34,346 bases of DNA, from the NCBI GenBank assembly GCA_024998645.1, contig JACOEJ010000031.1, forward strand, positions 1 to 34,346, in the 5' to 3' direction. Origin of the DNA: Nitrospira sp. GTDB taxonomy: Bacteria; Nitrospirota; Nitrospiria; Nitrospirales; Nitrospiraceae. Of this stretch, positions 32,454-34,346 are shown one piece after another. Numbering within the stretch: position 1 is the first letter of the stretch; each line of letters opens with the position of its first letter. The notes under the pieces are model-generated. The model searched no databases, was not told the DNA's origin, and worked only from the letters and a program-made list of their open reading frames with translations. The position numbers and the translations under genes were made by a program.

Positions 32454-33431
32454 TTATGCCCTGCCTTTCTTCTGAGTCAGCAACTGAACCAAAATCGCTT
32501 TCTGCATATGCAACCGGTTTTCCGCCTGATCGATAATGACGGACTGCGGTCCGTCGAGCACTTCGGCGGTAATTTCTTCTCCGCGATGCGCCGGCAGGCA
32601 ATGCATGACGATGGCGTCGGGTTTCGCCTTCTGCAGCAAACGCCCGTTCAACTGATAGGGAGCAAGCGTCCGCAGGCGACGCGCCTGTTCCCGTTCGCGC
32701 CCCATGCTGATCCACACATCGGTGTACAGGACATCGGCGTCTTTCACGGCAACCTGCGGATCGACTCCCACCTCGATATCCGATCCGTTGCGCGCCGCTT
32801 CCTGCCGCGCCCGATCCACCACATGCTGATCCGGCTGATAGCCGACCGGACACCCCAGGGCGATATCCATCCCCACCTTGGCGGCCGCTTCAATCAACGA
32901 GTTCGCCACATTGTTCCCGTCACCGATATAGGCAAGCTTCACTCCTTTGAAGCGCCCCTTCTTTTCCCTGATGGTCATCAGATCGGACAGCGCCTGACAG
33001 GGATGGCTCAGATCGGTCAACCCGTTAATCACCGGCATAGTGGCTTCTTCCGCCCACTCCTGCACAATGCCGTGATCGTAGGTGCGGATCACGATCCCGT
33101 CGAGATAGCGGGACAACACGCGAGCGGTGTCCGCCACACTCTCGCCCCGCGAGAGCTGAATATCCGCCATGGGCAAGACCATCGCATGGCCGCCCAACTG
33201 ATTCATGCCGGCTTCGAACGACACCCTGGTTCTTGTCGACGGCTTCTGAAAGAGCAGCCCGAGCGTCTTTCCCTCCAACAAAGAATGCGAAGCTCCCCGC
33301 CGCAGCTTGGTCTTCAGCGCCGTCGCCAGCCGCAGCAAGGCATCGATTTGGGGACGCGGCATCGTCGCCACATCCAGCAAATCTTTCGCAAAGGCGACTG
33401 TCCGTTTCTTCGATGCCCGTGAGGTCGCCAT
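32454..33431 (-). CDS. argF: Ornithine carbamoyltransferase
   Basis: Forms citrulline from ornithine and carbamoyl phosphate. The 325 residues include the carbamoyl-phosphate loop QKPSTRTRVSFEAGM, MADIQLSRGESVADTARVLS, HPCQALSDLMTIREK, and the ornithine motif HCLPAHRGEEITAEVLDGPQ. Intact. It starts one base after the argD stop, with AAAGGA overlapping the end of argD. Confidence 0.96.
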   Translation of the reverse strand: MATSRASKKRTVAFAKDLLDVATMPRPQIDALLRLATALKTKLRRGASHSLLEGKTLGLLFQKPSTRTRVSFEAGMNQLGGHAMVLPMADIQLSRGESVADTARVLSRYLDGIVIRTYDHGIVQEWAEEATMPVINGLTDLSHPCQALSDLMTIREKKGRFKGVKLAYIGDGNNVANSLIEAAAKVGMDIALGCPVGYQPDQHVVDRARQEAARNGSDIEVGVDPQVAVKDADVLYTDVWISMGREREQARRLRTLAPYQLNGRLLQKAKPDAIVMHCLPAHRGEEITAEVLDGPQSVIIDQAENRLHMQKAILVQLLTQKKGRA

Positions 33432-33432
33432 G

Positions 33433-34346
33433 TCAGTGATGCTGATCCTTTTCCGCCATCGTCCGCTGATTGAAGATCGACGACAATACTTCCAGGACGC
33501 GATCGATTTCCGCCTGGGTGATGATCAGCGGCGGCACAAAGCGCAACACCCGTTCGCTGGTGGCATTCACCAGGACACCGCGGGTCAGACAGTCCGCGAC
33601 AACCGCCTTCGCATCGATCTCCACTTCCAGTCCCTGCAACAAGCCCAGCCCCCGAACATCCCGCACCGCGCGATGACGGTCTTTGAAATCGACCAGCCCT
33701 TTGGCGAGATAGTCCCCCATGCGCCGGGCCTGCTCGAGCACGCGACCCTCGATCAAGATCCGACAGACCGCAAGCCCCGCGGCGCAGGCCAGCGGATTGC
33801 CGCCGAACGTCGAGGCGTGCGTCCCGGCAGTGAACACCGCCGCGACCGCGTCCTTTGCCAGACAGGCCCCGATCGGCATACCGCCGCCAAGTCCCTTGGC
33901 AAGCGTCATGATGTCGGGCTCCACACCCAGCTGTTCATAGGCAAACAACGTCCCCGTTCGCCCCATTCCGGTCTGAACTTCGTCGAAAATCAGGAGAATA
34001 TCCTTCTGCGTGCAGAGCTCCCGCAGATTCTTCAGATAGGCTTGATCGGCGACATGCACGCCTCCCTCACCCTGGATCGGCTCAAGCATGATCGCAGTCG
34101 TCTTGTCCGTCACGAGCGATTCGATCGCCGCAAAATCGTTGAAGGGCGCATAGACAAACCCCGGCACGAGCGGCTCAAAGCCTTTCTGCACCTTCTCCTG
34201 GCCGGTCGCCGTCAACGTCGCCATCGTGCGGCCGTGGAAGGAGTTCTTCATCGTGATGATCTCGAACCGGTCCGCGCCGTGCTTCTCATGTCCGTAGCGC
34301 CGCGCCAGCTTGATCGCCGCTTCATTCGCCTCCGCGCCGCTGTTGC
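33433..34346 (-). CDS. argD: Acetylornithine aminotransferase (5' end beyond right edge)
   Basis: PLP enzyme making N-acetylornithine, and in many bacteria also able to act in lysine synthesis. The visible C-terminal 300 residues open NSGAEANEAAIKLARRYGHE and carry FHGRTMATLTATGQEKVQKG, EPIQGEGGVHVADQAYLKNL, IFDEVQTGMGRTG, the PLP lysine in MTLAKGLGGGMPIGACLAKD, and GTHASTFGGNPLACAAGLAV. An ATG at 34251 is internal, not the start. The gene continues past the right edge by roughly 100 codons. Confidence 0.95.
   Translation of the reverse strand, partial: NSGAEANEAAIKLARRYGHEKHGADRFEIITMKNSFHGRTMATLTATGQEKVQKGFEPLVPGFVYAPFNDFAAIESLVTDKTTAIMLEPIQGEGGVHVADQAYLKNLRELCTQKDILLIFDEVQTGMGRTGTLFAYEQLGVEPDIMTLAKGLGGGMPIGACLAKDAVAAVFTAGTHASTFGGNPLACAAGLAVCRILIEGRVLEQARRMGDYLAKGLVDFKDRHRAVRDVRGLGLLQGLEVEIDAKAVVADCLTRGVLVNATSERVLRFVPPLIITQAEIDRVLEVLSSIFNQRTMAEKDQHH

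Noticed and set aside
1..34346. CRISPR arrays, rRNA genes, insertion sequences with transposase, prophage genes
   Set aside because: None was seen: no regularly spaced repeats, no rRNA text and no transposase or phage structural gene.

Overview
The window reads as a piece of a free-living, Gram-negative bacterial chromosome, most likely Nitrospira (phylum Nitrospirota). The basis is inference from moderately high GC, a large share of outer-membrane lipoproteins, lysine made through an LL-diaminopimelate aminotransferase (DapL), and the ordered block argD-argF-argG-argH-lipoprotein-lysA-dapA-dapB. No 16S or marker gene is present, so genus is not proven. Both edges cut through genes (an ABC transporter ATPase on the left, argD on the right).

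Layout. 1-2.9 kb: a LON-domain protein coupled to an ABC ATPase, then a divergent secreted AttH/CrtC-type lipocalin-like protein. 2.9-6.8 kb: an accessory pocket of visibly lower GC and poor gene integrity. It holds a small orphan protein, an ankyrin lipoprotein gene broken by a one-base deletion, an antitoxin-like regulator whose TumE-like toxin survives only as a C-terminal stub, a TPR-type lipoprotein, two copies of the motif AAAGAGGTCTGAC and three related palindromic (MITE/REP-like) elements. 6.8-13 kb: a seven-Asp-box propeller lipoprotein, small lipoproteins and membrane proteins, a phospholipid N-methyltransferase-like enzyme behind a promoter-plus-terminator leader, two co-oriented unknown proteins and a glutamine amidotransferase. 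13-16.7 kb: dapL, then the overlapping pair folK-panC, facing a PilZ/MazG-like/RmuC group on the other strand. 18.3-23.4 kb: a three-gene minus-strand group of a PEP-synthase/rifampin-phosphotransferase-like protein, a MOFRL-type glycerate kinase and a MltD-like lytic transglycosylase. 23.5-26.3 kb: a family-5 uracil-DNA glycosylase, a short transaldolase, a BamE-like lipoprotein, a YHS/TRASH-like membrane protein and a run of three very small genes, two of them zinc ribbons, followed by a folded-looking non-coding segment. 26.5-34.3 kb: the arginine and lysine biosynthesis operon on the minus strand.

How it works together. DapA, DapB and LysA in the operon plus DapL at 13.1 kb give most of the lysine and meso-diaminopimelate route; dapF is not in the window. 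ArgD, ArgF, ArgG and ArgH convert acetylglutamate semialdehyde through ornithine to arginine. A small LptM-like lipoprotein sits between argH and lysA. FolK and PanC feed folate and pantothenate. The least ordinary parts are the accessory pocket with its structured repeats, the microprotein cluster at 25.8-26.3 kb with the adjacent structured segment, and the leader of the methyltransferase gene.
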